Assembly: GCA_024688505.1 (NCBI GenBank)
Contig: JAILDZ010000015.1
Span: forward strand, 1 to 46,715
Direction of reading: 5' to 3'
DNA from: Lachnospiraceae bacterium
Lineage (GTDB): Bacteria > Bacillota > Clostridia > Lachnospirales > Lachnospiraceae
Length of the DNA: 46,715 bases
Part shown: piece by piece, positions 1 through 8,216 of the stretch
Layout: each line of letters opens with the position of its first letter
Position numbering within the stretch: the stretch's first letter is position 1
The notes under the pieces: generated by a model
The model's database searches: none
What the model saw: only the letters and a program-made list of their open reading frames with translations
Told to the model about the DNA's origin: nothing
Program-made: the position numbers and the translations under genes

Positions 1-75
1 TAAAGGTCATAATAGATTCCTGTCCTTTAGCATATACCAGGCCAGGATATGATTGGCCTGCTCAAAGTTACCCTG
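1..75. repeat. Left arm of a perfect 75-bp inverted repeat (reverse complement of 1057-1131)
   Basis: Base-by-base comparison: 1-75 is the exact reverse complement of 1057-1131, and the match ends at 75/76. Confidence 0.97.
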
Positions 76-449
76 CTTTCTTTTTCTTCAAATACACGGT
101 CAAAGAAGGAGCGCAGCTTATCAGGCTCCATCAGCATGCCGGCCCCTTTTCTTTTGGCAGTAACAGTACCTGACGGGCATCCTGTGTTCAGGTTTACTTC
201 CTTATATCCTGCTTCTTTTAAGACATAAAGTGCCCAAATGAAATCTTCCGGATTATTGGTGAGTACCTGTGGCACCAGGTCCGGCTGAAAGGGTGTATAT
301 TCTTTTTTCTCACTTCCATGAAATTTATGTGTGTGATTTGCAGAAAGAAAAGGGGTATAGAACCTGTCTATACCGCTAAAATGTTTTTTATATACATTAC
401 GGAAGGTGACTGTAGTGATGCCTTCCATAGGTGCCATTGCTATATACAT
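27..449 (-). pseudogene. tRNA-dihydrouridine synthase (Dus family), N-terminal fragment; the 3' part is replaced by an inverted duplication
   Basis: Translation MYIAMAPMEGITTVTFRNVYKKHF...NLNTGCPSGTVTAKRKGAGMLM matches the Dus N-terminal half (APMEGIT, N.GCP). Dus-like sequence stops at about nt 76, where the 75-bp inverted repeat begins. Start taken at 449 (MYIAMAPMEG). Confidence 0.85.
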
Positions 450-522
450 AATAAAAACAGTTCTCCTATTCGAGAGAATTCTATTATAATAAACGGGATA
501 ATTCAACGGAGGATATGTAAGC

Positions 523-1125
523 ATGATATATGATAAAAGAGAAGATCTGAAATGGGAAGAAGTGAAAGTGGATCATGTGATCTCTGATGAATGGATGGAT
601 CTCAGAAAATCCAGATTCCGCTTTCCTGACGGAAAAGAATTTGAGCCCTATTATTCATACAGCAGGAGGAGCTTTGTGGTGGTAGTGGCAAGAGATACAG
701 AAGGGAAGTTCTTATGTGTCCGTCAGTTCAGATACGGAATAAAAAAAGTGACCACTGAGTTTACTGCGGGAGGACTGGAAAGAGGAGACGGAAGAGAATA
801 TGCCTTCGGGGATTCCATCGAAGACTACGAAGATGCCCTTTCTGCAGCCAAACGTGAACTGCTGGAAGAAACAGGGTATGCATCAGTTGAGTGGACGCAC
901 ATTATCACTGTACCTTCCAATGCCACTATAGCTGATAATTATGCATTCATATATTTTGCCGATAACTGCAGAAAAGTGGCAGAACAATCTCTTGATGAAA
1001 CGGAGTATCTTAATGTAGAACTCCATTCTGCCGAAGAGATAGAAGAACTCATAAGACAGGGTAACTTTGAGCAGGCCAATCATATCCTGGCCTGGTATAT
1101 GCTAAAGGACAGGAATCTATTATGA
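523..1125 (+). CDS. NUDIX hydrolase (ADP-ribose pyrophosphatase-like)
   Basis: Nudix box core EDALSAAKRELLEETGY preceded by TAGGLE; ATG with an upstream GGAGG. Confidence 0.85.
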   Translation: MIYDKREDLKWEEVKVDHVISDEWMDLRKSRFRFPDGKEFEPYYSYSRRSFVVVVARDTEGKFLCVRQFRYGIKKVTTEFTAGGLERGDGREYAFGDSIEDYEDALSAAKRELLEETGYASVEWTHIITVPSNATIADNYAFIYFADNCRKVAEQSLDETEYLNVELHSAEEIEELIRQGNFEQANHILAWYMLKDRNLL

Positions 1126-1131
1126 CCTTTA
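1057..1131. repeat. Right arm of the 75-bp inverted repeat (3' end of the NUDIX gene)
   Basis: Exact reverse complement of 1-75. Confidence 0.97.
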
Positions 1132-1989
1132 TGCATGCTTTCTGTTCAATAAGAACATGCTTACGGAAGCGATACAGATGATGGCATATCCTATGAAACT
1201 TAGATAATCAGGCATTTCTCCCAGGAATATCATGCCCAGAATAGTGGCAAAGATGATCTGAGTATAGTCATATACGGATATGGATGCCGCAGGCGCATGG
1301 GCATAGGCTGCAGTGATGGAAAACTGACCTCCCGTGGCAGCTACTCCGGCTAAAAGCAGGAATCCTATCTGCCAGAGCTTAGGCATCACAAATACCGGAA
1401 TGGATAAGGGTATGGATACTATACATGTGAACATGGAAAAGAAGAATACCACAAAGGGTCCGGGTACTCCGTGCTTTGTGGCCAGTCTCACATTGGTATA
1501 GGCAAGACCGGCGCCAAGACCGCCCATCAGTCCTATGAAGGCCGCAAAGAGATTCAGATCATTTCCGCCCGGCTTTAAGATAAAAAGTGCTCCTATGAAT
1601 GCTGCTGTGACGCAGGCTATCTGATAAGGACGCACTTTTTCTTTTATAAGTATGTAGGAGAACAGAACCGCAAAAAACGGTGACAGTTTATTCAGCATAT
1701 TGGCGTCCGCTATGACAAGGTGATCAATGGCATAGAAGTTACAAAACACTCCGGCAGCTCCGGCAATGGATCGCCCCAGCAGGTATTTAAGGTTTGAGTT
1801 ATCTCCCCAGGATAGAGGGATATGATTCCTTTTCAGAACACCGTATGCAAAAAACAATGCCACCAGATTTCGAAAGAAGCTTTTTTCAAAGGCCGGCAGG
1901 TCTCCGGACAGACGTACAAACAGCGTCATCAGAGAAAAAAAGAACGCCGCAGAGATCACATAAATTACACCCTTATTCTTATCAGTCAT
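1129..1989 (-). CDS. DMT/EamA-family transporter
   Basis: About 10 hydrophobic segments, two EamA-like repeats; start chosen at MTDKNKGVIYVISAAFFFSLMTLFVRL. Confidence 0.85.
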   Translation of the reverse strand: MTDKNKGVIYVISAAFFFSLMTLFVRLSGDLPAFEKSFFRNLVALFFAYGVLKRNHIPLSWGDNSNLKYLLGRSIAGAAGVFCNFYAIDHLVIADANMLNKLSPFFAVLFSYILIKEKVRPYQIACVTAAFIGALFILKPGGNDLNLFAAFIGLMGGLGAGLAYTNVRLATKHGVPGPFVVFFFSMFTCIVSIPLSIPVFVMPKLWQIGFLLLAGVAATGGQFSITAAYAHAPAASISVYDYTQIIFATILGMIFLGEMPDYLSFIGYAIICIASVSMFLLNRKHA

Positions 1990-2004
1990 GTTATTCTCCA
2001 AAGT

Positions 2005-2032
2005 TTGTATATTAATTGAAAAATGATATAAT
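2005..2032 (+). promoter_or_regulatory. Sigma-A-like promoter upstream of the chemotaxis receptor
   Basis: TTGTAT (2005-2010), 16-nt spacer, TATAAT (2027-2032). Confidence 0.5.
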
Positions 2033-2118
2033 AAATAGCATCTGATGTAAATACAGAATAGAAAGGTATAGTAATTAAAAAGCATAGGGGTTATAGATAC
2101 ATAGAAGGGAGGCTACCT

Positions 2119-4182
2119 ATGAAAAATATGCGAATAGGAAAGAAGATCACGCTGATCATCTCTATTGTAATAATCATCGGTCTGGCAGCGCTGATCACAA
2201 TCTCCATTAATCTGATGAGGTCCACAATGACATCATCCACTGAATCCAGGCTAGTCGAACTTGCCGATGCCAGGGCCACGCTCGTAGATAATTATTTCGA
2301 TGCCTACAGGCTGTATGGTGCAGGATTTGCATCGTCCCAGGTGGTTAAAGATGCCTGTCTTCACCCTGATGACAAGGAAAAAATAGCTGCCGCTCAGGCG
2401 TATGCCGATGCATATTCAGCCACCAGAGAAGGCATGGAAGGCCTGTTTATCACTACCATGGATACCATGGTGATCGTTCACACTAACCGCGATGCCATCG
2501 GTGCTCCGGCAAACAGCGATCCGGCTGCCATAGCCGCTCTTCCCGATGACGTGGCAAATCACGGCGGACAGTGGGTGAAAGGACTGGTTCCTTCCACAGC
2601 CACAGGTCAGGTGGTGGCAGTTCTTTACTGCGGCGTATATGATGACAATGGTAACACCATAGGTTTCGTGGGAAGCGCATGCTTCATAGACGAACTTCAG
2701 AATACCGTATACAATATGTCAATTAACGGCATGGATAATGCTGACATATTCCTTATGTCATCTGCCAGAAAGAATTATATCTTTGCTCCGGATCCTGAGA
2801 TGCTCGGTACAGAGATCACATACGAATCTCATCTTGGTGCCATGGAAAATGCGGTAGCAAACGGTTCCGGCATTTCTCTGGTAAATGACGGAGACGGTGT
2901 GAAGCGCTGGATGGCTTATTCCGCTATACCGGAATATGACGCAGTTCTCTTGATCTGTGATCCCGAAAGCGATGTGATGGGAAGCGTGAATTCTCTTTCC
3001 ATACTTATGCTTCTCCTCGGTATTGCAATTCTTGTGATTACTCTGGTGGCCACGATCATAGTTACAGGTGCAATATCAAAGGATATTCAGAAAGTAAGCG
3101 GTATCATCAAAGATATCGGTACACTTGATCTTACAAATGCAAAGAGACTCAGTGTATTCAAAGGACGTAAAGACGAGGTGGGAGAGATCGCTGATGCAGC
3201 CGGCACTCTTACCAGAGCGGTAGAAGAATCGGTTCTTTCTCTCAGGACGTGTTCCGAAAACCTGCAGAATGGCTCCAAGCAGCTTTCCGAGAATTCAAAA
3301 GCCACGCTGGAATCCATTACCCAAGTGGATCTGGCAGTTCAGGAAATCGCAGAAGGTGCTACAGCTCAGTCTGCTGAGACCCAGAATGCTACAGACTCTG
3401 TTAAGGATATCGGAGATATGGTCTCCAATACCAAAGAACAGACAGAGAAACTTAAAGAATCTTCAGTGGCCATGCGTGAATCTTCCAGACAGGCCAGAGA
3501 GATCCTTGAAAAACTGGGAGAGGTCAATGAAAAGACCAAGGCCGCAGTGGATGCCATGTATGAACAGACCAGTCATACCAGTGCATCGGCAGATGAAATA
3601 TCACAGGCTTCCGAGCTTATTTCTTCCATCGCATCACAGACCAACCTGCTTTCACTGAATGCTTCCATAGAAGCTGCAAGAGCGGGAGAAGCCGGAAAGG
3701 GATTTGCAGTGGTGGCTGACGAGATCGGTAATCTGGCCACTCAGACATCTGAATCCACTAAGCAGATAGAAGATGTGATCAAGGAACTCATCGAGAACTC
3801 CAAGAAGTCTATGGAGACAATGGATGAGGTGAAAGCCATTATCGAACAGCAGACAAACTATGTGGATGAGACACAGAAGATATTCGGTGCCGTGGAAAGC
3901 GAGATAGATTCTTCACTTTCCGGCATAGATGATATTGTGGATACAGTAGACCGTCTGGATCAGGTGCGCGAAACTGTGGTAGGTGTTGTTGAGAATCTCT
4001 CAAGCATAGCAGAGAATAATGCTGCAGGTACAGAAGAGACATCGGCATCTACATCGGTTGTAAACTCCATGATGGAAGAGGTGTCCGGTATCGCCAGCAA
4101 GATCTCGAACATCGCTGTGGATGTGCAGAAAGACGTGGACGTATTCGTGGTAAATGAGACCATGGAAGACCTTCCCGAATAG
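2119..4182 (+). CDS. Methyl-accepting chemotaxis protein (periplasmic sensor, HAMP, MA domain)
   Basis: N-terminal TM, Cache-like ectodomain, second TM, HAMP, and the MCP hairpin motif [39 protein letters not shown]. Confidence 0.95.
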   Translation: MKNMRIGKKITLIISIVIIIGLAALITISINLMRSTMTSSTESRLVELADARATLVDNYFDAYRLYGAGFASSQVVKDACLHPDDKEKIAAAQAYADAYSATREGMEGLFITTMDTMVIVHTNRDAIGAPANSDPAAIAALPDDVANHGGQWVKGLVPSTATGQVVAVLYCGVYDDNGNTIGFVGSACFIDELQNTVYNMSINGMDNADIFLMSSARKNYIFAPDPEMLGTEITYESHLGAMENAVANGSGISLVNDGDGVKRWMAYSAIPEYDAVLLICDPESDVMGSVNSLSILMLLLGIAILVITLVATIIVTGAISKDIQKVSGIIKDIGTLDLTNAKRLSVFKGRKDEVGEIADAAGTLTRAVEESVLSLRTCSENLQNGSKQLSENSKATLESITQVDLAVQEIAEGATAQSAETQNATDSVKDIGDMVSNTKEQTEKLKESSVAMRESSRQAREILEKLGEVNEKTKAAVDAMYEQTSHTSASADEISQASELISSIASQTNLLSLNASIEAARAGEAGKGFAVVADEIGNLATQTSESTKQIEDVIKELIENSKKSMETMDEVKAIIEQQTNYVDETQKIFGAVESEIDSSLSGIDDIVDTVDRLDQVRETVVGVVENLSSIAENNAAGTEETSASTSVVNSMMEEVSGIASKISNIAVDVQKDVDVFVVNETMEDLPE

Positions 4183-4203
4183 AGTGCGATCTGTATTAAA
4201 TGA

Positions 4204-4240
4204 GGGGGCAGAGACAGTAGTTTCTGTCCCCTTATTTTTA
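4204..4240 (+). terminator. Rho-independent terminator of the MCP gene
   Basis: GGGGGCAGAGAC-AGTA-GTTTCTGTCCCC (12-bp stem with G.U pairs) followed by TTATTTTTA. Confidence 0.85.
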
Positions 4241-4263
4241 TATAAAATTAAGTCTTAAATTCA

Positions 4264-4292
4264 TTGAAAAACTTTACAACTTCTAGTATATT
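4264..4292 (+). promoter_or_regulatory. Sigma-A-like promoter of the decarboxylase cluster
   Basis: TTGAAA (4264-4269), 17-nt spacer, TATATT (4287-4292), about 50 nt upstream of the CDS at 4345. Confidence 0.6.
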
Positions 4293-4344
4293 AGACGATA
4301 ACTGAAAATTTTTTCAAATTTAAAATATATGGAGGAGTAATTGC

Positions 4345-5721
4345 ATGAGTGATGTAATGAACAGTCCCGCAAGATCACGTATTGAGAGCTTGCTGGACGA
4401 GAACAGCTTTGTGGAGCTGGGAGCCATGGTCACATCCAGAAGCACAGACTTTTCATCCAATGAAAAGAAAGCTTCTGACGGAGTGATCACAGGTCACGGA
4501 CTAATTGACGGCAAGCTGGTATTTGTATACAGCCAGGATCCGTCAGTCTTGAACGGAACTATAGGTGAAATGCATGCCAAAAAGATCCTTTCTGTCTATG
4601 ACATGGCTCTTAAGATGGGTGCACCGGTGATAGGTATCATTGATTCCAAGGGCGTGCGCCTTCAGGAAAGCGTAGATGCGCTTGAGAGCATGGGAGCAAT
4701 GATTGCTAAGGCAGTGAAGGCTTCCGGCGTAGTATCACAGATAGCTGTGGTATATAACTGTGGCGGCGGGCTTTCCGCACTTCCTTCTATGGCAGATTTT
4801 GTCTTTGTTGAGAAAAACGGCAGCTTTTTCGTTAATTCTCCGGATACGATAGAAGGAAACAGCAAGGATAAACTGAACACAGCATCTGCTGAGTTCCAGT
4901 TTAAGGCAGGAAATGCAGACTTTATCGGAGATGAGGCTTCAATATTTGAAGCTGTTCGCTCACTCTTTATGCTTCTACCGGGTTCCAATATGGAGAACGG
5001 TAATGTGGAAGAATGCCTGGATGATCTGAACAGAGCTTCCGATGTGGCAGGCAAGACTGATAACCTTGCAGAATTCATGAAGGAACTTTCCGATAACCAT
5101 GTATTCTTTGAAGCTATCGCAGGCTATGCAAAGAGTCTTGTGACCGGTCTTATTAAGCTTAACGGAATGACAGTGGGCGCGGTTGGAAACCAGGATGAGA
5201 TCCTTACCTCCGAGGCGTGCGAAAAGGCTACTGCATTTGTAAAATACTGTGATGCATTTGATATTCCGGTTCTTACACTTACAAATCTTTCCGGATATGA
5301 GTCATCCGTAGACGGTGAGATGGATCTTATGCATCAGATGAGCCTTATGGCTGCTGCTTTTGCAGGAGCTACAGTGCCGAAGATCAACCTGATCATAAAG
5401 AAGGCTGTGGGTTCTGCATATGTACTTATGAATTCCAAGTCTCTCGGTGCAGATCTCACATATGCATTCCCCGATGCAGAGATGGGTATCATGGATGCAG
5501 GTAAGGCAGCAAAGATCCTTTCCGAGTCCTTAAGCGGAGAGATCGGTGACATAGAAGCCGACTTCGAGAAGAACTGCAGCGGTGTGGAAAATGCCGGCAG
5601 ACGCGGATATATCGACCGGATCATTAATCCGGAAGATGCCAGAAAGTATCTTATCGCCGGATTTGAAATGCTCTTCAACAAGTCCGATGAGACTTATTAC
5701 AAGAAGCACAGTGCTAAATAA
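4345..5721 (+). CDS. Carboxyltransferase subunit (MmdA/12S-like; methylmalonyl-CoA decarboxylase/acyl-CoA carboxyltransferase family)
   Basis: Crotonase-fold carboxyltransferase motifs (ASDGVITGHGLIDGKLVFVYSQD, KKAVGSAYVLMNSKSLGADLTYAFPDAEMGIM); adjacent to OadG-like, BCCP and beta subunit genes. Confidence 0.85.
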   Translation: MSDVMNSPARSRIESLLDENSFVELGAMVTSRSTDFSSNEKKASDGVITGHGLIDGKLVFVYSQDPSVLNGTIGEMHAKKILSVYDMALKMGAPVIGIIDSKGVRLQESVDALESMGAMIAKAVKASGVVSQIAVVYNCGGGLSALPSMADFVFVEKNGSFFVNSPDTIEGNSKDKLNTASAEFQFKAGNADFIGDEASIFEAVRSLFMLLPGSNMENGNVEECLDDLNRASDVAGKTDNLAEFMKELSDNHVFFEAIAGYAKSLVTGLIKLNGMTVGAVGNQDEILTSEACEKATAFVKYCDAFDIPVLTLTNLSGYESSVDGEMDLMHQMSLMAAAFAGATVPKINLIIKKAVGSAYVLMNSKSLGADLTYAFPDAEMGIMDAGKAAKILSESLSGEIGDIEADFEKNCSGVENAGRRGYIDRIINPEDARKYLIAGFEMLFNKSDETYYKKHSAK

Positions 5722-5723
5722 TA

Positions 5724-6479
5724 ATGAAAGGTGAACTCATGAAAAAGAAACATATTTTAATAACATGTATCTTATCTGTGCTTCTCCTTTTTACTGCATG
5801 CGGACAGTCGGACGGACCGGAGCTTTATAACGGACACGACAGTGATTACTGGGAACAGATGTGTAAATCACTGGTGGTGGAAGTGGAAAGCATGACCCCC
5901 GATGAAATGCAGCAATACTATGACGGACTGGCACAGACCAAGAATGATGAAACCGCAAAGATCATGCACGAGATGCTGGGAAACTGGATAGAATACAGAC
6001 CGGTGCTCGGCGAGATCCAGGATTTCAAAGATTTCAAGATCGAAAAAACAGGAAAGACCATTACAGCCACTTTAGGTCTCGACTATTCAAAGAGAGATGC
6101 TGATTTTGTGTATGTAATGAGCACTGTCTCCCAGGATGTGACAGCTATCAATCTGCAGCCACAGTACACCATGGGCGAGACAATGAAAAAAGCAGGCATG
6201 AATACCATCATGGGCATATCCATCGTATTCTGTATGCTTGCAATAATGAGTGTGATCATCTATTGCTTTAAATTCATTTCCGTATTAGAGGAAAAGGCTA
6301 AGAATAAAGGAAATAAGGCAGAAGATAAGGGAGCAGCGGTGACGGCTGCTGTATCCGAAGCAAATGCCGTATCCACAGATGATACAGAACTTATTGCAGT
6401 TATCGCAGCGGCCATAGCTGCTGCCACAGGAACATCTACAGACGATTTCGTAGTGCGTTCCATTAAGAGAAGGTTTTAA
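5724..6479 (+). CDS. Lipoprotein domain fused to OadG-like decarboxylase gamma subunit
   Basis: Lipobox-like signal peptide (LLLFTAC|GQ), about 120-aa ectodomain, then a TM segment (NTIMGISIVFCMLAIMSVIIYCFKFI) and Ala-rich cytosolic tail typical of OadG; position in the operon. Confidence 0.7.
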   Translation: MKGELMKKKHILITCILSVLLLFTACGQSDGPELYNGHDSDYWEQMCKSLVVEVESMTPDEMQQYYDGLAQTKNDETAKIMHEMLGNWIEYRPVLGEIQDFKDFKIEKTGKTITATLGLDYSKRDADFVYVMSTVSQDVTAINLQPQYTMGETMKKAGMNTIMGISIVFCMLAIMSVIIYCFKFISVLEEKAKNKGNKAEDKGAAVTAAVSEANAVSTDDTELIAVIAAAIAAATGTSTDDFVVRSIKRRF

Positions 6480-6500
6480 TCAGATAGGAGGATAAAATCC

Positions 6501-6854
6501 ATGAAAAATTATGAAATCACAGTTAACGGAACCACTTATGATGTGACCGTAGAAGAAAAGGGCGGCAGCATCTCATCAGCTCCCGCAGCAGCTGCAGCAC
6601 CGAAGGCAGCACCGAAGAAAGCAGCATCAGGTGCAGCCGGAAGTGTTAAGATCGAAGCCGGTGCAGCCGGAAAGGTATTTAAGATCGAGGCCGGTGTGGG
6701 CACTGCTGTAAAGAAGGGTGACACAGTACTGGTACTTGAAGTTATGAAGATGGAGACTCCGGTAGTGGCTCCTCAGGACGGTACCGTAGCTTCCATAGAC
6801 GTGACAGAAGGCCAGCAGGTAGAGGCAGGCGCACTTCTTGCTACTCTTAATTAA
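6501..6854 (+). CDS. Biotin carboxyl carrier protein (biotin/lipoyl attachment domain)
   Basis: EVMKMETPV biotinylation motif, Ala/Pro linker, AGAAGKVFKIEAGVG...GDTVLVLE. Confidence 0.93.
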   Translation: MKNYEITVNGTTYDVTVEEKGGSISSAPAAAAAPKAAPKKAASGAAGSVKIEAGAAGKVFKIEAGVGTAVKKGDTVLVLEVMKMETPVVAPQDGTVASIDVTEGQQVEAGALLATLN

Positions 6855-6875
6855 GGTCTGTAAAGGAGAAAAAAC

Positions 6876-8024
6876 ATGAGCTATATTGCAGAAACACTTT
6901 CAAATCTTCTGCATCAGACCGCATTTGCAAATCTCACTGTCGGAAACTTTGTTATGATCCTGGTAGCTTGCGGATTCTTGTATCTGGCTATACACCATGG
7001 CTTTGAACCGCTTCTTCTGGTGCCTATCGCTTTCGGTATGCTCCTGGTGAATATCTATCCGGATATCATAGCTTCTCCCGAAGAGACGTCAAACGGTGTG
7101 GGAGGTTTACTGTATTATTTCTATTCCCTGGATGAGTGGTCCATCTTGCCTTCACTTATATTCATGGGCGTAGGAGCGATGACAGACTTCGGTCCGCTTA
7201 TTGCAAACCCTGTCAGCTTTCTGCTGGGTGCTGCAGCACAGATCGGTATCTTCACCGCATATCTTTTAGCAATCTTACTGGGATTCAACGATGAGGCTGC
7301 TGCTGCGGTATCTATTATCGGTGGTGCAGACGGTCCTACATCTATATTCCTGGCAGGCAAGCTGGGGCAGAGCTCTCTCATGGGCCCCATAGCAGTGGCG
7401 GCATATTCATATATGTCTCTTGTGCCCATTATTCAGCCCCCTATCATGAAGCTTTTTACCACCAAGAAGGAAAGAGCCATAAAGATGGAGAACCTTCGTC
7501 CGGTTTCCAAACTGGAGAGAATACTTTTCCCCATCATCGTTACTATCATTGTATGTCTGGTGCTTCCCACCACAGCTCCTCTTGTAGGTATGCTGATGCT
7601 GGGTAATCTTTTCAGAGAATCAGGCGTGGTACGTCAGCTCACAGAGACAGCCAGCAACGCCATGATGTATATCGTGGTCATCCTGCTTGGTACTTCCGTG
7701 GGTGCATCCACCAGTGCTGAAGCATTCCTGAACTGGACCACCATTAAGATCGTAATCCTGGGTCTGGTAGCTTTTATCATCGGAACCGCAGGCGGTGTGC
7801 TTCTCGGAAAACTGCTTTGCTTTATCACCGGAGGAAAGATAAATCCTCTGATCGGATCGGCAGGAGTGTCCGCAGTGCCTATGGCGGCCCGTGTATCCCA
7901 GAAAGTGGGAGCGGAAGAAGATCCTACAAACTTCCTGCTCATGCATGCCATGGGACCAAACGTGGCCGGTGTTATCGGTACTGCTGTGGCTGCGGGTGTG
8001 TTTATGGCAATATTCGGCGTATAG
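6876..8024 (+). CDS. oadB: Na+-translocating decarboxylase beta subunit (OadB/GcdB/MmdB family)
   Basis: Polytopic; conserved IIGGADGPTSIFLAGKL and GVSAVPMAARV...NFLLMHAMGPNVAGVIGTAVAAG motifs. Confidence 0.93.
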   Translation: MSYIAETLSNLLHQTAFANLTVGNFVMILVACGFLYLAIHHGFEPLLLVPIAFGMLLVNIYPDIIASPEETSNGVGGLLYYFYSLDEWSILPSLIFMGVGAMTDFGPLIANPVSFLLGAAAQIGIFTAYLLAILLGFNDEAAAAVSIIGGADGPTSIFLAGKLGQSSLMGPIAVAAYSYMSLVPIIQPPIMKLFTTKKERAIKMENLRPVSKLERILFPIIVTIIVCLVLPTTAPLVGMLMLGNLFRESGVVRQLTETASNAMMYIVVILLGTSVGASTSAEAFLNWTTIKIVILGLVAFIIGTAGGVLLGKLLCFITGGKINPLIGSAGVSAVPMAARVSQKVGAEEDPTNFLLMHAMGPNVAGVIGTAVAAGVFMAIFGV

Positions 8025-8032
8025 AATGTTGT

Positions 8033-8081
8033 TGATCAAAAGACAGCATGCAGATTTATCTGCATTGATGGCTTTTGATCA
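8033..8081. repeat. Two-tier inverted-repeat element (TGATCAAAAG...CTTTTGATCA with inner TGCAGAT-TT-ATCTGCA)
   Basis: Outer arms 8033-8042 / 8072-8081; inner perfect hairpin 8049-8064. Confidence 0.8.
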
Positions 8082-8090
8082 GACAGCTTA

Positions 8091-8170
8091 ACGGGAAATG
8101 AGCATGGAGTGCGGTAGTGCGAAATGCGAATTCCCGTAGAATTGCGAAAGTGCGAAGCACGGAGCAATTC
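8091..8170. repeat. Second palindromic block (ACGGGAA...TTCCCGT; GAATTGC-gaaa-GTGC-gaa-GCAC-gga-GCAATTC)
   Basis: Arms 8091-8097/8131-8137; nested hairpin 8139-8170. Confidence 0.8.
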
Positions 8171-8216
8171 GTATTCTATACGTACTTGAAATTAAATTTA
8201 TAAGGAGGAAAAACTA

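Noticed and set aside
76-1056. Invertible (phase-variable) segment flanked by the 75-bp inverted repeats
   Set aside because: No recombinase nearby, one arm is ordinary NUDIX coding sequence, and the other starts at base 1; an assembly artefact fits better.
3269-3658. 129-aa + strand ORF inside the MCP gene
   Set aside because: Alternate-frame shadow of the MCP signalling domain with no RBS or recognisable family.
4662-5078. Antisense ORF (138 aa) inside the carboxyltransferase gene
   Set aside because: Low-complexity Ser/Ala-rich translation opposite a strongly supported CDS; spurious shadow ORF. The same applies to most long antisense ORFs in the track (e.g. 7620-8039, 10530-10994, 20962-21438, 38003-38503).
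8033-8170. CRISPR array or known riboswitch
   Set aside because: No regularly spaced direct repeats and no recognised riboswitch consensus; only nested palindromes.
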